A DNA stretch of 46,977 bases. Source: JACJYE01 sp964432875 (GTDB taxonomy: Bacteria > Bacteroidota > Bacteroidia > Chitinophagales > Saprospiraceae). Location: NCBI GenBank assembly GCA_964432875.1, contig CAYSPJ010000026.1:1-46977 (forward strand). Reading direction: 5' to 3'. The notes under the pieces were generated by a model that was given only the letters and a program-made list of their open reading frames with translations, was not told the origin of the DNA and ran no database searches. How positions within the stretch are numbered: position 1 is the first letter of the stretch; every line of letters starts with the position of its first letter. Of this stretch, positions 17,492-25,913 are shown piece after piece. Position numbers and translations under genes: made by a program.

Positions 17492-18547
17492 TCAGGCTTT
17501 CTGGAGTGTGAAGCCAAAAGTGGAGCCTAGCTCCGGCGCGCTGCGCACATTGATGGTTTGTTTATGTGCCTCGATGATGTGTTTGACGATAGAAAGCCCC
17601 AGGCCCGAGCCGCCGGCTTCCCGCGAGCGGCTCTTGTCTACGCGGTAAAAGCGGTCAAAAACGTGGTCGAGATGCCTTTTGGGGATGCCGATGCCGTTGT
17701 CGGCCACTTCGATCAGCACGTTTTTATCCATGTCGTAAAAGCCGACCTTAGTGCGCCCTTTTTCAATGCCGTATTTAATGGAATTATTCAAGAGGTTGGT
17801 CAATACCTGCCGGATGCTCTCCCGATCGGCCAGCACTCTAAAGCTTTGCGAGGCCCCGTCTTTGAATTCCAGGGTGATGTCTCGCTGAGCAGCTTTGATT
17901 TCAAGCTCTTCAAAGACTTCTTCGCAAAGCTTTTTGATGTCAAAAGCCTGCATCTCCAGCGCTAATTGGCCAGATTCCAGACGGGAGATCGCCTCCAGGT
18001 CTTCGACGATAGTGTGCAGGCGCTCCAGGTTTTTGGCCGCCTTAGTCATAAACATCATATTGACGCTTTCATCGTGGATGGCGCCATCGAGCAGGGTGTG
18101 CAAATAACCCTGGATATTGAAAATTGGCGTTTTAAGCTCGTGGGAAATGTCGCCGATAAAGTTGCGGCGGTACTCGGCCCAGGCTTTGTATTGGTCAATC
18201 TCTTCCTGCTGCTTTTCCGCCCATTCGGCCACTTGCTTTTCTACTTCATCAATGATATTGACCCGCACATCGATGACCTTGCTTTTTTCTTGCGGCTGGA
18301 GCTTTTGCTTATGGATGGTTTTATAGATGACCTTGATTTTGCGGTAGATATACTTGCGCAGGTAATAAATAGTAACCAGATAAGCAGTGGAAAACGCGGT
18401 CACGCTCAACAGCAATAGCATTAGCGCCCAGGACAGCATATCCCGATAATGGGCCATCGCCAACAACACCCAGGCTATCAAGGTGAATACAGTGATATAT
18501 AGGGCGATAAAGACTGCGATATGTTGCGGTGTCGGGTTCTTCAACAT
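17492..18547 (-). CDS. Two-component sensor histidine kinase (PhoR-like)
   Basis: This 351-residue membrane kinase autophosphorylates a histidine and passes phosphate to the regulator gene just upstream. Two membrane helices (about 10-31 and 38-62) are separated by only a few residues, so there is almost no periplasmic sensor. A coiled segment leads to the HisKA domain with His136 in ISHELKTP. The ATPase domain has N box LTNLLNNSIKYG, G1 VADNGIGIP and G2 GGSGLGLSIVKH. I chose ATG 18547, which leaves 4 nt after the regulator stop; a TTG at 18562 would overlap it. With so little outside the membrane, it probably senses a membrane or internal cue. The phosphate role is only a guess by resemblance. 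Confidence 0.92.
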   Translation of the reverse strand: MLKNPTPQHIAVFIALYITVFTLIAWVLLAMAHYRDMLSWALMLLLLSVTAFSTAYLVTIYYLRKYIYRKIKVIYKTIHKQKLQPQEKSKVIDVRVNIIDEVEKQVAEWAEKQQEEIDQYKAWAEYRRNFIGDISHELKTPIFNIQGYLHTLLDGAIHDESVNMMFMTKAAKNLERLHTIVEDLEAISRLESGQLALEMQAFDIKKLCEEVFEELEIKAAQRDITLEFKDGASQSFRVLADRESIRQVLTNLLNNSIKYGIEKGRTKVGFYDMDKNVLIEVADNGIGIPKRHLDHVFDRFYRVDKSRSREAGGSGLGLSIVKHIIEAHKQTINVRSAPELGSTFGFTLQKA

Positions 18548-18551
18548 CTGT

Positions 18552-19241
18552 TTAAAACTCAAACTTATAGCCTATGCCTTTGATTGTTTTGATATACTCT
18601 TCGCCAATTTTTTCCCGCAATTTCCGGATGTGGACGTCAATCGTGCGATTGCCTACTATAACGTCAGTACCCCAAACCTTATTGAATATTTCCTGCCGGG
18701 AGAAGACCTTTCCTGGCTTGGAGACGAGCAGGTAAAGCAACTCAAACTCTTTTTTAGCCAATTCTATCACCTGCCCCTCCTTGTGCACGCTTACGCGATC
18801 CATATCGATCACCAGCCCGCCGATGCTGATTTGCTCGCCCTCTTTTTCCAGGGCGTCCTCAGCGCGCTCTGAACGGCGCAATAAGGCCTTGATGCGGCTA
18901 AGGAAAACCCGGGGGCGGATAGGCTTGGTGATGTAGTCATCGCCACCTACATCAAGGGCAGCGATCTGGGAGTAGTCCTCTTCCCGGGCAGTCAGAAAGA
19001 CTATAGCCGTGCGGCTGAACTCAGGCATGGCGCGCAAATGGCGACAGACCTCTACCCCATCCATCCTGGGCATCATGATGTCAAGGATGATTAAATCGGG
19101 CTTGACTTCCTGAGCCTTTTTAATGCCTTCTTCCCCATGGTTGGCAGTAGATACTTCGTAGCCTTCTTTAACCAGATTGTAGCGCAGGAACTCCAGTATG
19201 TCCGGCTCATCGTCCACTACAAGGATTTTTGCTGTTTCCAT
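18552..19241 (-). CDS. OmpR/PhoB family response regulator
   Basis: The 229-residue DNA-binding regulator has a receiver domain (1-120) and a winged-helix DNA-binding domain (about 130-229). The acidic pocket is DDE near residues 10-12, with phospho-acceptor Asp54 in LIILDIMMPRMDG and the conserved Lys in DYITKP. The winged helix has the usual NRTIDVHIRKLREKIG recognition region. It is transcribed with the histidine kinase 4 nt downstream, and a TACTTTTG box lies 57 nt upstream of the ATG. Targets cannot be predicted from the window. Confidence 0.95.
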   Translation of the reverse strand: METAKILVVDDEPDILEFLRYNLVKEGYEVSTANHGEEGIKKAQEVKPDLIILDIMMPRMDGVEVCRHLRAMPEFSRTAIVFLTAREEDYSQIAALDVGGDDYITKPIRPRVFLSRIKALLRRSERAEDALEKEGEQISIGGLVIDMDRVSVHKEGQVIELAKKEFELLYLLVSKPGKVFSRQEIFNKVWGTDVIVGNRTIDVHIRKLREKIGEEYIKTIKGIGYKFEF

Positions 19242-19297
19242 GTGCTTATTATTAAGGATGCAGGCCCGGCTTGAAAGCGGAGCTGAAAATAAACTAT

Positions 19298-19305
19298 CAA
19301 AAGTA
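19298..19305 (-). promoter_or_regulatory. -7 box TACTTTTG for the two-component operon
   Basis: A perfect TAnnTTTG match on the minus strand, 57 nt before the response-regulator ATG and just after the DUF4296 gene stop at 19363. The leader of about 50 nt is longer than for the other boxes here. No TTG at 19-21 nt upstream. Confidence 0.45.
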
Positions 19306-19362
19306 AGGCATTTCGCCGTTTGGCAGCGCTATCCTACTTTAAGAATATGTTAACTCTCACCC

Positions 19363-19698
19363 CTACTGCCCAAGGGCAGCATCCAAGCGCTCCATCTCCT
19401 TCATCACTTCGGCATAAATCTGTTCCATCCGTTCGGGTTCTTCCTGCAAAATTTGCAAGGCCGAGTCAAGTAGCAGGCGATCCACGCCATGTATACTGCA
19501 TATTTGGTCGTAATACACATTAGCCATGCTGTCTTTGGTAAGCCCCAGCAAGCCCTGTAGGGCGGCCTCGGCCACGTGCACGTCAGCCAGCATGAGGATG
19601 AGTTTGTCCTCTTCTACTGGCAGGCGCACCGGTCGGGGCTGGCAAGAAACCTGCAAACCCAACAAGGCTAAACAGCCTAATAAGATCAGATAGCGCAT
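19363..19698 (-). CDS. DUF4296 domain lipoprotein
   Basis: The 111-residue lipoprotein has a signal ending in lipobox QVSC (Cys19). The rest, LILMLADVHVAEAALQG through SMANVYYDQICSIHGVD to LQEEPERMEQIYAEVM, fits DUF4296, a small helical family largely confined to Bacteroidota. Its function is not known. The ATG (19698) overlaps the TAA stop of sixA in the arrangement TAATG, so the two are translationally linked. It is the last gene before the two-component promoter. Confidence 0.85.
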   Translation of the reverse strand: MRYLILLGCLALLGLQVSCQPRPVRLPVEEDKLILMLADVHVAEAALQGLLGLTKDSMANVYYDQICSIHGVDRLLLDSALQILQEEPERMEQIYAEVMKEMERLDAALGQ

Positions 19699-20195
19699 TA
19701 GTCGAAGTATTGTTTGGGGTAATGAAATTCGACGAGGCGCCCTTTGCCTTCGCGGAAATCAGCCCAGGTTTCCACCCCAGCATCTACTCGAAAGACCCCG
19801 CAGGTAGGGATGTTGACGATATACTCATCAGAGAATAAATTTGCCACACTGGTCAGCGTCGGGTTGTGGCCAAAGAGGAATACCACCTCATATTCATCGG
19901 GCAACTCCTGCAGGACATCAAGTATATCCTCCGGATAAGCTTCGTAGATTTTTTTGTTTTGCTGAATCTGCGCTTCTGATAGGCCCAAAGTATCGGCAAA
20001 TATCTTCGCGGTCGTAAATGCCCGCACGGCCGGGCTACTGATGAGCAGGCCGGGCTGTACGCCGCGGCCCCGCATCAACTTGGCCATAAAGGGCGCATCC
20101 CGCAGCCCACGCTGGTTTAGGGGGCGATCGGCATCACTCAATCCAAAGTTCTCCCAACTGGATTTAGCATGGCGGACAAAATAAACGGTCTTCAT
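19698..20195 (-). CDS. sixA: SixA-type histidine phosphatase
   Basis: The 165-residue histidine-phosphatase-superfamily protein has the catalytic motif VRHAKSSW (the RHxK/RHG type) near the start, SSPAVRAFTTAKIF in the middle and the second catalytic His in FLFGHNPTL. The short single-domain layout fits SixA, which removes phosphate from phosphohistidine proteins such as ArcB in E. coli; the substrate here is unknown. I start at ATG 20195 (MKTVYFVRHAK) rather than the upstream TTG at 20225. It is translationally coupled to the DUF4296 lipoprotein and divergent from the SDR gene. Confidence 0.88.
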   Translation of the reverse strand: MKTVYFVRHAKSSWENFGLSDADRPLNQRGLRDAPFMAKLMRGRGVQPGLLISSPAVRAFTTAKIFADTLGLSEAQIQQNKKIYEAYPEDILDVLQELPDEYEVVFLFGHNPTLTSVANLFSDEYIVNIPTCGVFRVDAGVETWADFREGKGRLVEFHYPKQYFD

Positions 20196-20269
20196 CTTCG
20201 CGGCATTCTTTTTTAGTTGCTCCAAATAACGGAAATTTACGGCATATTCTTAACTGTAAAACAAAAAGA

Positions 20270-21061
20270 ATGCAATTCAAAGATAAAGTTGTCTGGATTA
20301 CTGGCGCCTCGTCCGGCATCGGCGAACATCTTGCTTATGCTTTTGCCGCCCGGGGCGCAAAACTGATCCTCTCCAGCCGCAACGAAGCAGAGCTTGCCCG
20401 GGTGCAACAAAACTGCCCCATGGGCAGCGCTACCTTCATCCTGCCCATAGACGTGACCCAATACGATAAGCTGCCAGCGCTGGCACAACAAGCCAAGGCT
20501 CACTTTGGCCGGCTGGACATCCTGGTCAATAATGCCGGCCTTACCCAAAGGGCGCTGGTCAAAGATGCCCCCTTTGCCATGGATGAGAAAATCATGGCGG
20601 TTAACTACCTGGGGACGGTGGCACTCACCAAAGCAGTGCTACCCTTCATGCTAGAACAGCAATCCGGGCAAATTGTGGCCATCACCAGTATCATGGGAAA
20701 GATCGGCACCCCACTGCGCTCGGCCTACGCTGCTTCCAAACACGCCCTACATGGCTTCTTCGATTGCCTGCGCGCAGAAATCCACGATGATAATATTAAG
20801 GTATGCCTGCTGGTACCCGGCTACGTCAACACCAACATCTCCCACAATGCGCTACGGGGGAAGGGGGAGCAGTATGAAAACTTGCCGGATTCCACCCAAC
20901 AGGGGTTGCACCCTGCCGATTTTGCCCGCCAGGCGCTACGAGCTATCGCCGCCGGCAAAGGGGAGGCGCTCATCGGGGGCAAGGAAACCCTGGCGGTTTA
21001 CCTCAAGCGCTTCTTCCCCGGCATCCTGAACCGCATGGTACGCAACATGAAGGTTACTTGA
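20270..21061 (+). CDS. Short-chain dehydrogenase/reductase
   Basis: This 263-residue NAD(P)-dependent oxidoreductase has the cofactor motif TGASSGIGEHLA near residue 11, VNNAG around residue 87, the catalytic Ser in AITSIMGKIG, and YAASK. After the Rossmann core a C-terminal helical segment ends LNRMVRNMKV, similar to DHRS7/DHRS7B-like SDRs that may touch membranes. The Arg after the second strand (LSSRNEAEL) suggests a preference for NADPH. The substrate is unknown. It is alone on the plus strand, divergent from sixA and convergent with the TlpA-like gene. Confidence 0.92.
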   Translation: MQFKDKVVWITGASSGIGEHLAYAFAARGAKLILSSRNEAELARVQQNCPMGSATFILPIDVTQYDKLPALAQQAKAHFGRLDILVNNAGLTQRALVKDAPFAMDEKIMAVNYLGTVALTKAVLPFMLEQQSGQIVAITSIMGKIGTPLRSAYAASKHALHGFFDCLRAEIHDDNIKVCLLVPGYVNTNISHNALRGKGEQYENLPDSTQQGLHPADFARQALRAIAAGKGEALIGGKETLAVYLKRFFPGILNRMVRNMKVT

Positions 21062-21155
21062 GCGGGTTTAGCTCTTGGAGAGAGCAGAGCGAGCAGCGCG
21101 GCGCGTTCATCTGCTGGGCAGTTTAGCGCCTCGGATGGTTTTCAGCCTCCAGGTG

Positions 21156-21222
21156 AAAAAAAACAGCGCTTGACTTGCCCTCCCGCTTCACGCTGTTCAG
21201 CTGGGAGGGCAAGCCAGGCGCT
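21156..21222 (-). terminator. Intrinsic terminator after the TlpA-like gene
   Basis: On the minus strand a strong hairpin (arms CTTGCCCTCCC at 21203-21213 and GGGAGGGCAAG at 21174-21184, extended by AGCGCC with GGCGCT-type pairing) is followed by a run of eight T (complement of A at 21156-21163). It lies 34 nt past the stop of the TlpA-like gene. The loop contains CCCGCTTCAC...GTTCAG...GGG, similar to the repeat module at 38201. Confidence 0.85.
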
Positions 21223-21255
21223 ATAGGCCTCTTACCTTTTGAGACAGGGCGGGGT

Positions 21256-22698
21256 TTACCCTTTTGCATTCTCCCGCTGGCGCATCTCGATGATTTTATC
21301 CATCACCTCCTCCAGTTGTTCGGCACCGATGCGCTTGGAGAGGATGGTCTTGTCGGGGCCCAGGATGTAGAGCTGCGGGGTGGTTTTGATATTGTAAACC
21401 GTCATGAAGCGGCTGCGGTGGTAGGGATCCACCAATTGGAGCCAATCATGGGTTTCGTTTTCATCGACGTACTTCCAACACTCGCCGACTTCGTCGCCAA
21501 ACTTGCCGCAGACAGCCACTAAGCGTACGCCGCGCTCTTTATACTTGTTGTAGAAATCTTTGAGGTAAGGCGTCGATTTTTTGCAGTGCCCGCAATCGTG
21601 CCGCCAGAAGTAAAGCACCGTGTACTCCCCTTCCACCTGGTGTAGTTCTACCGGTTTGCCGTCGCGGGTTTCTAGCAGCAGGTTGGGCGCTTTTTTGCCA
21701 ATGAGCAGCGGCTCCAACGACTTGGCATTTTCGATGATTTTCTCCAACTGCTCTTCGTCCGTCCAGGGGGCCAGCCCTTTGGCGTAGTATTCATTGACCA
21801 GATAGACATAGACGGCGTCCATGCCGACGATATTGGAGCGGGCGTATTCGTTGAGGAAGTGGATCAGGTAGTACTTGAAGTTTTCCTCGGCGGGCCTCAT
21901 CATTTCCAACACCTGGCCGATCGCTTTGGCAATCGTATCAGGATGTTGCACATTCAGCTTGTGGACGTATTGGTCCACCCGCTGAAAGAGGAAAGGCGTG
22001 CGCAGCATGCGCTCATCGTCCAGGGCGATATTATCAAAATAGTGTTTTTGAGAGAAGCGCCAGCGCTTGATCTGCTGTTCTTCCTCACTGCCTTCAAACT
22101 CGGGCATATCCAATGGTAAATTAGCGCGGATAATGGCGGCAGTGAGCGTGTTGGGATGATCCTTGATGAGTTTATCCTGGTAAGCCCGCACCGTCTTATC
22201 CAGTTCAGCCCGTTTTTCCTCTACTTTTTTCTTTTTGCCCTCATCCTCTCCAGCCAATTCCATCTCTTCGCTGAGCTTATCGGCCTGGGGCTTCATCTCA
22301 TCCAAGAAATTCAGGTAGCCGTAGAACACGGTATTGTCCGGAGCTTTTTCGAAGCGGATGCCCTGGGTGGGCGTTTGAGCATTGGCATAAACGGTAAAAT
22401 TCTGTTCCTTAGCGGTTATGAGCAACTGAAAGAAATTGTTGTTGGGCGGCATGACGATGAGGTAAACCCCGCCTTTGAGGGGTTCTTCGCCAGAGAAAGT
22501 AAAAAAGCCTTTGGCATCAGCCTTCGCCGTGTCGAGCAAATACTGCTTATTGCCGTAATGGTAGCCGAGGTAGAGTTCGGTTTCACTATAGCCTTCCAGC
22601 TTCACCCGGATTTGGTAAGCTTCGGCATCCGGGCGGGCAAAAGCGTTTTGACTTACAAAAAGAGCGAAGAAAGTGAACGCAACAAATAATCTCATCAT
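21256..22698 (-). CDS. TlpA-family thioredoxin-fold exported protein
   Basis: The 480-residue secreted protein begins with a signal peptide (MMRLFVAFTFFALFVSQNAFA). A beta-rich N-terminal region (about 22-130, DUF4369-like) is followed by a helical middle region (about 180-330, DUF5106-like). The C-terminal thioredoxin fold carries YFWRHDCGHCKKS, with Cys369 and Cys372 as the redox pair. In Bacteroidota such proteins act in periplasmic disulfide chemistry or electron transfer, with partner unknown. The open frame extends upstream to 23124, but those residues are antisense-frame noise over the neighbouring gene. It has its own TATCTTTG box directly after the coiled-coil gene stop and ends in a clear terminator. 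Confidence 0.9.
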   Translation of the reverse strand: MMRLFVAFTFFALFVSQNAFARPDAEAYQIRVKLEGYSETELYLGYHYGNKQYLLDTAKADAKGFFTFSGEEPLKGGVYLIVMPPNNNFFQLLITAKEQNFTVYANAQTPTQGIRFEKAPDNTVFYGYLNFLDEMKPQADKLSEEMELAGEDEGKKKKVEEKRAELDKTVRAYQDKLIKDHPNTLTAAIIRANLPLDMPEFEGSEEEQQIKRWRFSQKHYFDNIALDDERMLRTPFLFQRVDQYVHKLNVQHPDTIAKAIGQVLEMMRPAEENFKYYLIHFLNEYARSNIVGMDAVYVYLVNEYYAKGLAPWTDEEQLEKIIENAKSLEPLLIGKKAPNLLLETRDGKPVELHQVEGEYTVLYFWRHDCGHCKKSTPYLKDFYNKYKERGVRLVAVCGKFGDEVGECWKYVDENETHDWLQLVDPYHRSRFMTVYNIKTTPQLYILGPDKTILSKRIGAEQLEEVMDKIIEMRQRENAKG

Positions 22699-22731
22699 TT
22701 TTTGAATTTTTATTTTCAAAAACAAAGCGCG

Positions 22732-22739
22732 CAAAGATA
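22732..22739 (-). promoter_or_regulatory. -7 box TATCTTTG for the TlpA-like gene
   Basis: A perfect TAnnTTTG match on the minus strand between the helical-repeat gene (stop at 22742) and the TlpA-like ATG at 22698. The leader would be about 28 nt. It indicates that the TlpA-like gene can be expressed independently of the repeat protein. There is no TTG at the -33 spacing. Confidence 0.5.
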
Positions 22740-22741
22740 GG

Positions 22742-25700
22742 CTAATTATTGCTTTTTTTCTCAGCTTCTGCCTGAGTGCGCCGCAGTTTTTCTTCCGCCT
22801 GTTTGATTTGGCTCTCCAGTTCTGCCAAGCGCTTTTGAGCGGCATCATAACGCTGGCGGGCTTCCTCCTCCTGTTTGCGGTCTTCAGCGATCTGACGGGC
22901 GATTTTAGCTTTTTCGTCCTCGTAAAGCTTGCGCTCCGCCGCAATCCTTTCGGCCGTATCCTCCTTGACCTTTGTAATCTGCTGTACGGCCTGTTGGCGG
23001 GCATCATAAATGGCCTCAGAAGATTCCTTCTTAGCCAGGTTGATATCTTCCAGAGATTGCTTGCGGGCCTCCTCGGCCTGGGCCAGATATTCGTTCCGCT
23101 TTTCCACCGATTGCTTGCGGGCATTTTCTACCTCTTCCAGGGCGCGGGCGCGGGCGGCAGCTACTTCTTCGGCAGCTTTGACCTCGGCGGCTTTCACGCT
23201 ATTAGCCAATTCCGTTTTGCGGGCATCGGCATTCGCCTTTGCCTGAGCTACGGCTTCAGCAGACTGCCGCTGCGCCGCAGCTACTTCCTGGGCTGCCGCT
23301 TCCCGGGCCTTGCCGATGGTTTCAGCGGATTGCTCGCGCACCTGGAGTACTTGTATGGCCAGGGCTTCCTTTTCTTTGGCCGCCAGGTCGCGGGCGGTTT
23401 TCACTTCGTTGGCTGATTGTTCGCGGGCGCCGCTGATTTCCTGAGCAGCACGCTGGCGGGCACCGGCCAGTTCAGTAGCCAATTGTTCGCGCTCTTTGCT
23501 GCTGTTTTCCCTGGCCAGGCGCACGGCCTCAGCTTCTTCCTTCTTGGCTTGCGATACCGCCTCCACCGATTTTTGGCGCGCTGCGGCGATTTCGTTGGCA
23601 GACTCTTGCCGTGCCAGTTCAGCCTGCTCGCGCGCCTTGCCGATTTCCTGGGCGGCACGCTCACGGGCGGCAGTCAGCTCGGCGGCAGCTTTATTCCGGG
23701 CAGCGGCGATTTCCTCGGCCGTCATGTTTTTGATTTCCTGTTCTTTAGCCCGGGCATCCGCTACGGCCTTAGTGGCCTCCTCCTGGATCTGCCGAATACG
23801 GCTCTCCGCGGTCTCTTGAGCCTTGGCTACTTCGGTAGCGTATTGCTCTTTGGCTTGGCCAGCGGTTTTGTTGGCTTCCTCGACCCTAGCCACGGCAGCA
23901 GCCCGCGCTTCTTCGATTTCCTGCTGGGCGCGCTGTTTGGCAGCCAGTACCTCTTCGGCTGATTGCCGCTTGATTTCTTCCTCTTTGGCTTTCGCCGCCG
24001 CTACCGCTTGCTTTAATTCTTCCTGCACCCGAGCCAGCTCCTGGGCCGCGCGCTCGCGGGCAGCAGCTACTTCTTCCACGATTTTTTGTTTCTCGGCACT
24101 AGCTTTCTCCCGGGCTTCTGCTACTTTTTGCGCTTCCTGCTGATTGATCTCCTGGATGCTCGTCGCGGCCCTCTCGCGGGCAGCAGCCACATCGGCAGCA
24201 GATTGCGCTTTGCCAGACTCGGCTTCCTGCTGGGCCTTGGTTTTTTCTACCGCTGCTTGCTCTCTGGCCTGGGCCACCTCTTCGGCGGCGCGCTTGCGCG
24301 CATCAGCCACCTCACGAGCAGAAGCTTCTTTTTCCCGCGAGGCATTTTCCCGAAGGTTGGCGATCTCGGAAGCCGAAGCCTCGGCAATCATCGCCCGCTC
24401 TTCGGCGGCCTTGCGGCGCGTTTCAGCCACCTCGAAGGCCAGGCGCTCTTTTTCCACCACTGCATTCTCCCGCGCTTTAGCCACTTCTTCCGCTGCCTCC
24501 TCCTTAGCTTTCAGGATTTGGCTGGCAGCCGTGTTCTTGGAAGATACGACCTCCTCTACCGTCCGTTCCCGTTCCTCTTTAGCCTGTTCACGGGCTTCCT
24601 GTACCAGGCGGCCGGCGTCTTCGCGGATGCGCTTGAGCTCCGCTGCTGAATTCTCCCGTGCCGTAGCTATCTCGTCAGCGTATTCCAGCTTGGCCAGCTC
24701 TAGTTTTTCCTTGACTGCTTTGATTTCCGCCGCCGCGCGCTCGCGGGTGGCGGCTACTTCCTGTGCCGATTCTAACTGTGCCTTTTGGATCGCTTCATTG
24801 GCGCGCTGCCGAGCTTCTGCCACATCCATCGTGATTTTTTCCATCTCCCCGGCTGCACGCTCCCGAGCCTCTTTTATCTGGGTGGCCAGCTGTTCGCGCG
24901 AAGCATTGATTTCTTCCTGCGACTTCTGGCGCGCTTCCACTACTTCATCAGCAAACTTTTTCTTCTGCATTGCGGCATTTTCCTGGGCCTGGGCGACCTC
25001 CTGCTGCAAACGGGATTTTATTTCCTCGCCGCGCTTTTTCTCTGTTTCAATCTCGCCCCTCAAACGTTCTTTTACCGCCTGGAGCTCGGCCCGTAGTTCG
25101 GTCACTTCCGCATCATTATTGGGGTTAGCGGCGGGCTTAGGCTGTGCTTTACTACCCTCCGCGGCGGGCGCAGCTGCGGTCCCTGTCGATTTGGGCGATG
25201 GGGCGACGACGATCTCGTTGCCTGTCAACTCCACATCGTTGACCTTACTCTTGTCCAGCCTTTGATTGAAGCAAGCCACCAATTGGCTAAACTCCGCCTT
25301 GCGGCTGTCATTGATCGTAAACTTGCGCATCTCCTTGGAGATGTTGTTCTTGATGTAAATGGTATTGATGCCCACGCTGGCAAACCACTGTATCGCAGCC
25401 AGGTCAAGCTGTAGTATATTGGTGTAAACCGGCGTAGCCCCTTCCTGGGAAACCTCCAGCGCCCCTACAAACCGATAAGCCCGGCGCACGGTATTATCAT
25501 CCATAAAGATAATCTCGTCATCCTGATTGAATTCCACCCCGGCCTTGGAATACACCTTGGCAGTAATGCCTTTTTTGTCGCTGATCAGCTCCAAGCTGTA
25601 GGTGTAATTACCCCGCACGACCAGGGTTTGGTTCATCGTGCGCAAGGTATGCGTCCCCTCGATGACCCGGTCTTCGACGATCTGGCTCTCACACTGTGCC

Positions 25701-25759
25701 GACATCTGGAGCGGCAGCAAAAAAGCCATAAACAGACATATCAATTGGACTGACTTCAT
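22742..25759 (-). CDS. Exported 1005-residue helical protein with 40-residue repeats
   Basis: I do not recognise a named family. The signal peptide (1-22, ending MSAQ) directs export. Residues about 23-185 form a beta-rich domain (DRVIEGTHTLRTMNQTLVVRG and on). A Pro/Ala/Ser linker (about 186-216) leads into one very long Ala/Glu/Arg-rich helical region to the end. Within it, residues 281-840 are 14 perfect-length 40-residue repeats; position 4 is Ile, Val or Leu in all 14, and positions 15 and 26 are hydrophobic in 13 each. Spacing of 11, 11 and 18 means 40 residues per 11 helical turns, so a nearly straight helix. There is no C-terminal membrane anchor. The TlpA-like gene follows after 43 bp. 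A structural rod is the likeliest role; this is inference. Confidence 0.85.
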   Translation of the reverse strand: MKSVQLICLFMAFLLPLQMSAQCESQIVEDRVIEGTHTLRTMNQTLVVRGNYTYSLELISDKKGITAKVYSKAGVEFNQDDEIIFMDDNTVRRAYRFVGALEVSQEGATPVYTNILQLDLAAIQWFASVGINTIYIKNNISKEMRKFTINDSRKAEFSQLVACFNQRLDKSKVNDVELTGNEIVVAPSPKSTGTAAAPAAEGSKAQPKPAANPNNDAEVTELRAELQAVKERLRGEIETEKKRGEEIKSRLQQEVAQAQENAAMQKKKFADEVVEARQKSQEEINASREQLATQIKEARERAAGEMEKITMDVAEARQRANEAIQKAQLESAQEVAATRERAAAEIKAVKEKLELAKLEYADEIATARENSAAELKRIREDAGRLVQEAREQAKEERERTVEEVVSSKNTAASQILKAKEEAAEEVAKARENAVVEKERLAFEVAETRRKAAEERAMIAEASASEIANLRENASREKEASAREVADARKRAAEEVAQAREQAAVEKTKAQQEAESGKAQSAADVAAARERAATSIQEINQQEAQKVAEAREKASAEKQKIVEEVAAARERAAQELARVQEELKQAVAAAKAKEEEIKRQSAEEVLAAKQRAQQEIEEARAAAVARVEEANKTAGQAKEQYATEVAKAQETAESRIRQIQEEATKAVADARAKEQEIKNMTAEEIAAARNKAAAELTAARERAAQEIGKAREQAELARQESANEIAAARQKSVEAVSQAKKEEAEAVRLARENSSKEREQLATELAGARQRAAQEISGAREQSANEVKTARDLAAKEKEALAIQVLQVREQSAETIGKAREAAAQEVAAAQRQSAEAVAQAKANADARKTELANSVKAAEVKAAEEVAAARARALEEVENARKQSVEKRNEYLAQAEEARKQSLEDINLAKKESSEAIYDARQQAVQQITKVKEDTAERIAAERKLYEDEKAKIARQIAEDRKQEEEARQRYDAAQKRLAELESQIKQAEEKLRRTQAEAEKKSNN
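23240..24919 (-). repeat. 14 tandem 120-bp coding repeats (40-residue period)
   Basis: This DNA encodes residues 281-840 of the helical protein. Each 120-bp unit encodes a 40-mer of the form xxE(V/I)AxARxxAAxE, then (I/L)xxAREx, then EVxxARxx. Register is kept for 14 units without insertion or deletion; Arg or Lys at position 8 occurs in 12 of 14. Units are diverged in sequence, so this is an old repeat kept by structure, not a recent amplification. After residue 840 the pattern continues less regularly with 11- and 18-residue steps. Confidence 0.88.
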
Positions 25760-25913
25760 AGCGGTTTGGGTTTTAACATGTAATATAGCGCTTTTGGATT
25801 TACATCCTAAAATAAAAGCCCATTTTTTATTTCCGCCCGTAATATGCAGCAGCGGATGCGGGAAGTAAAACGCTAAAAGCCCTCACTTAAATATGTTGGA
25901 GTGCCCTAGTCTA

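Noticed and set aside
22699..23124. N-terminal extension of the TlpA-like frame
   Set aside because: It overlaps the helical-repeat gene in another frame and would bury the clear signal peptide starting at 22698.
24144..25265. Plus-strand open frame of 373 codons
   Set aside because: It is antisense to the helical-repeat gene; the Ala/Ser/Arg-rich translation reflects its biased codons. No signal, domain or neighbour supports it.
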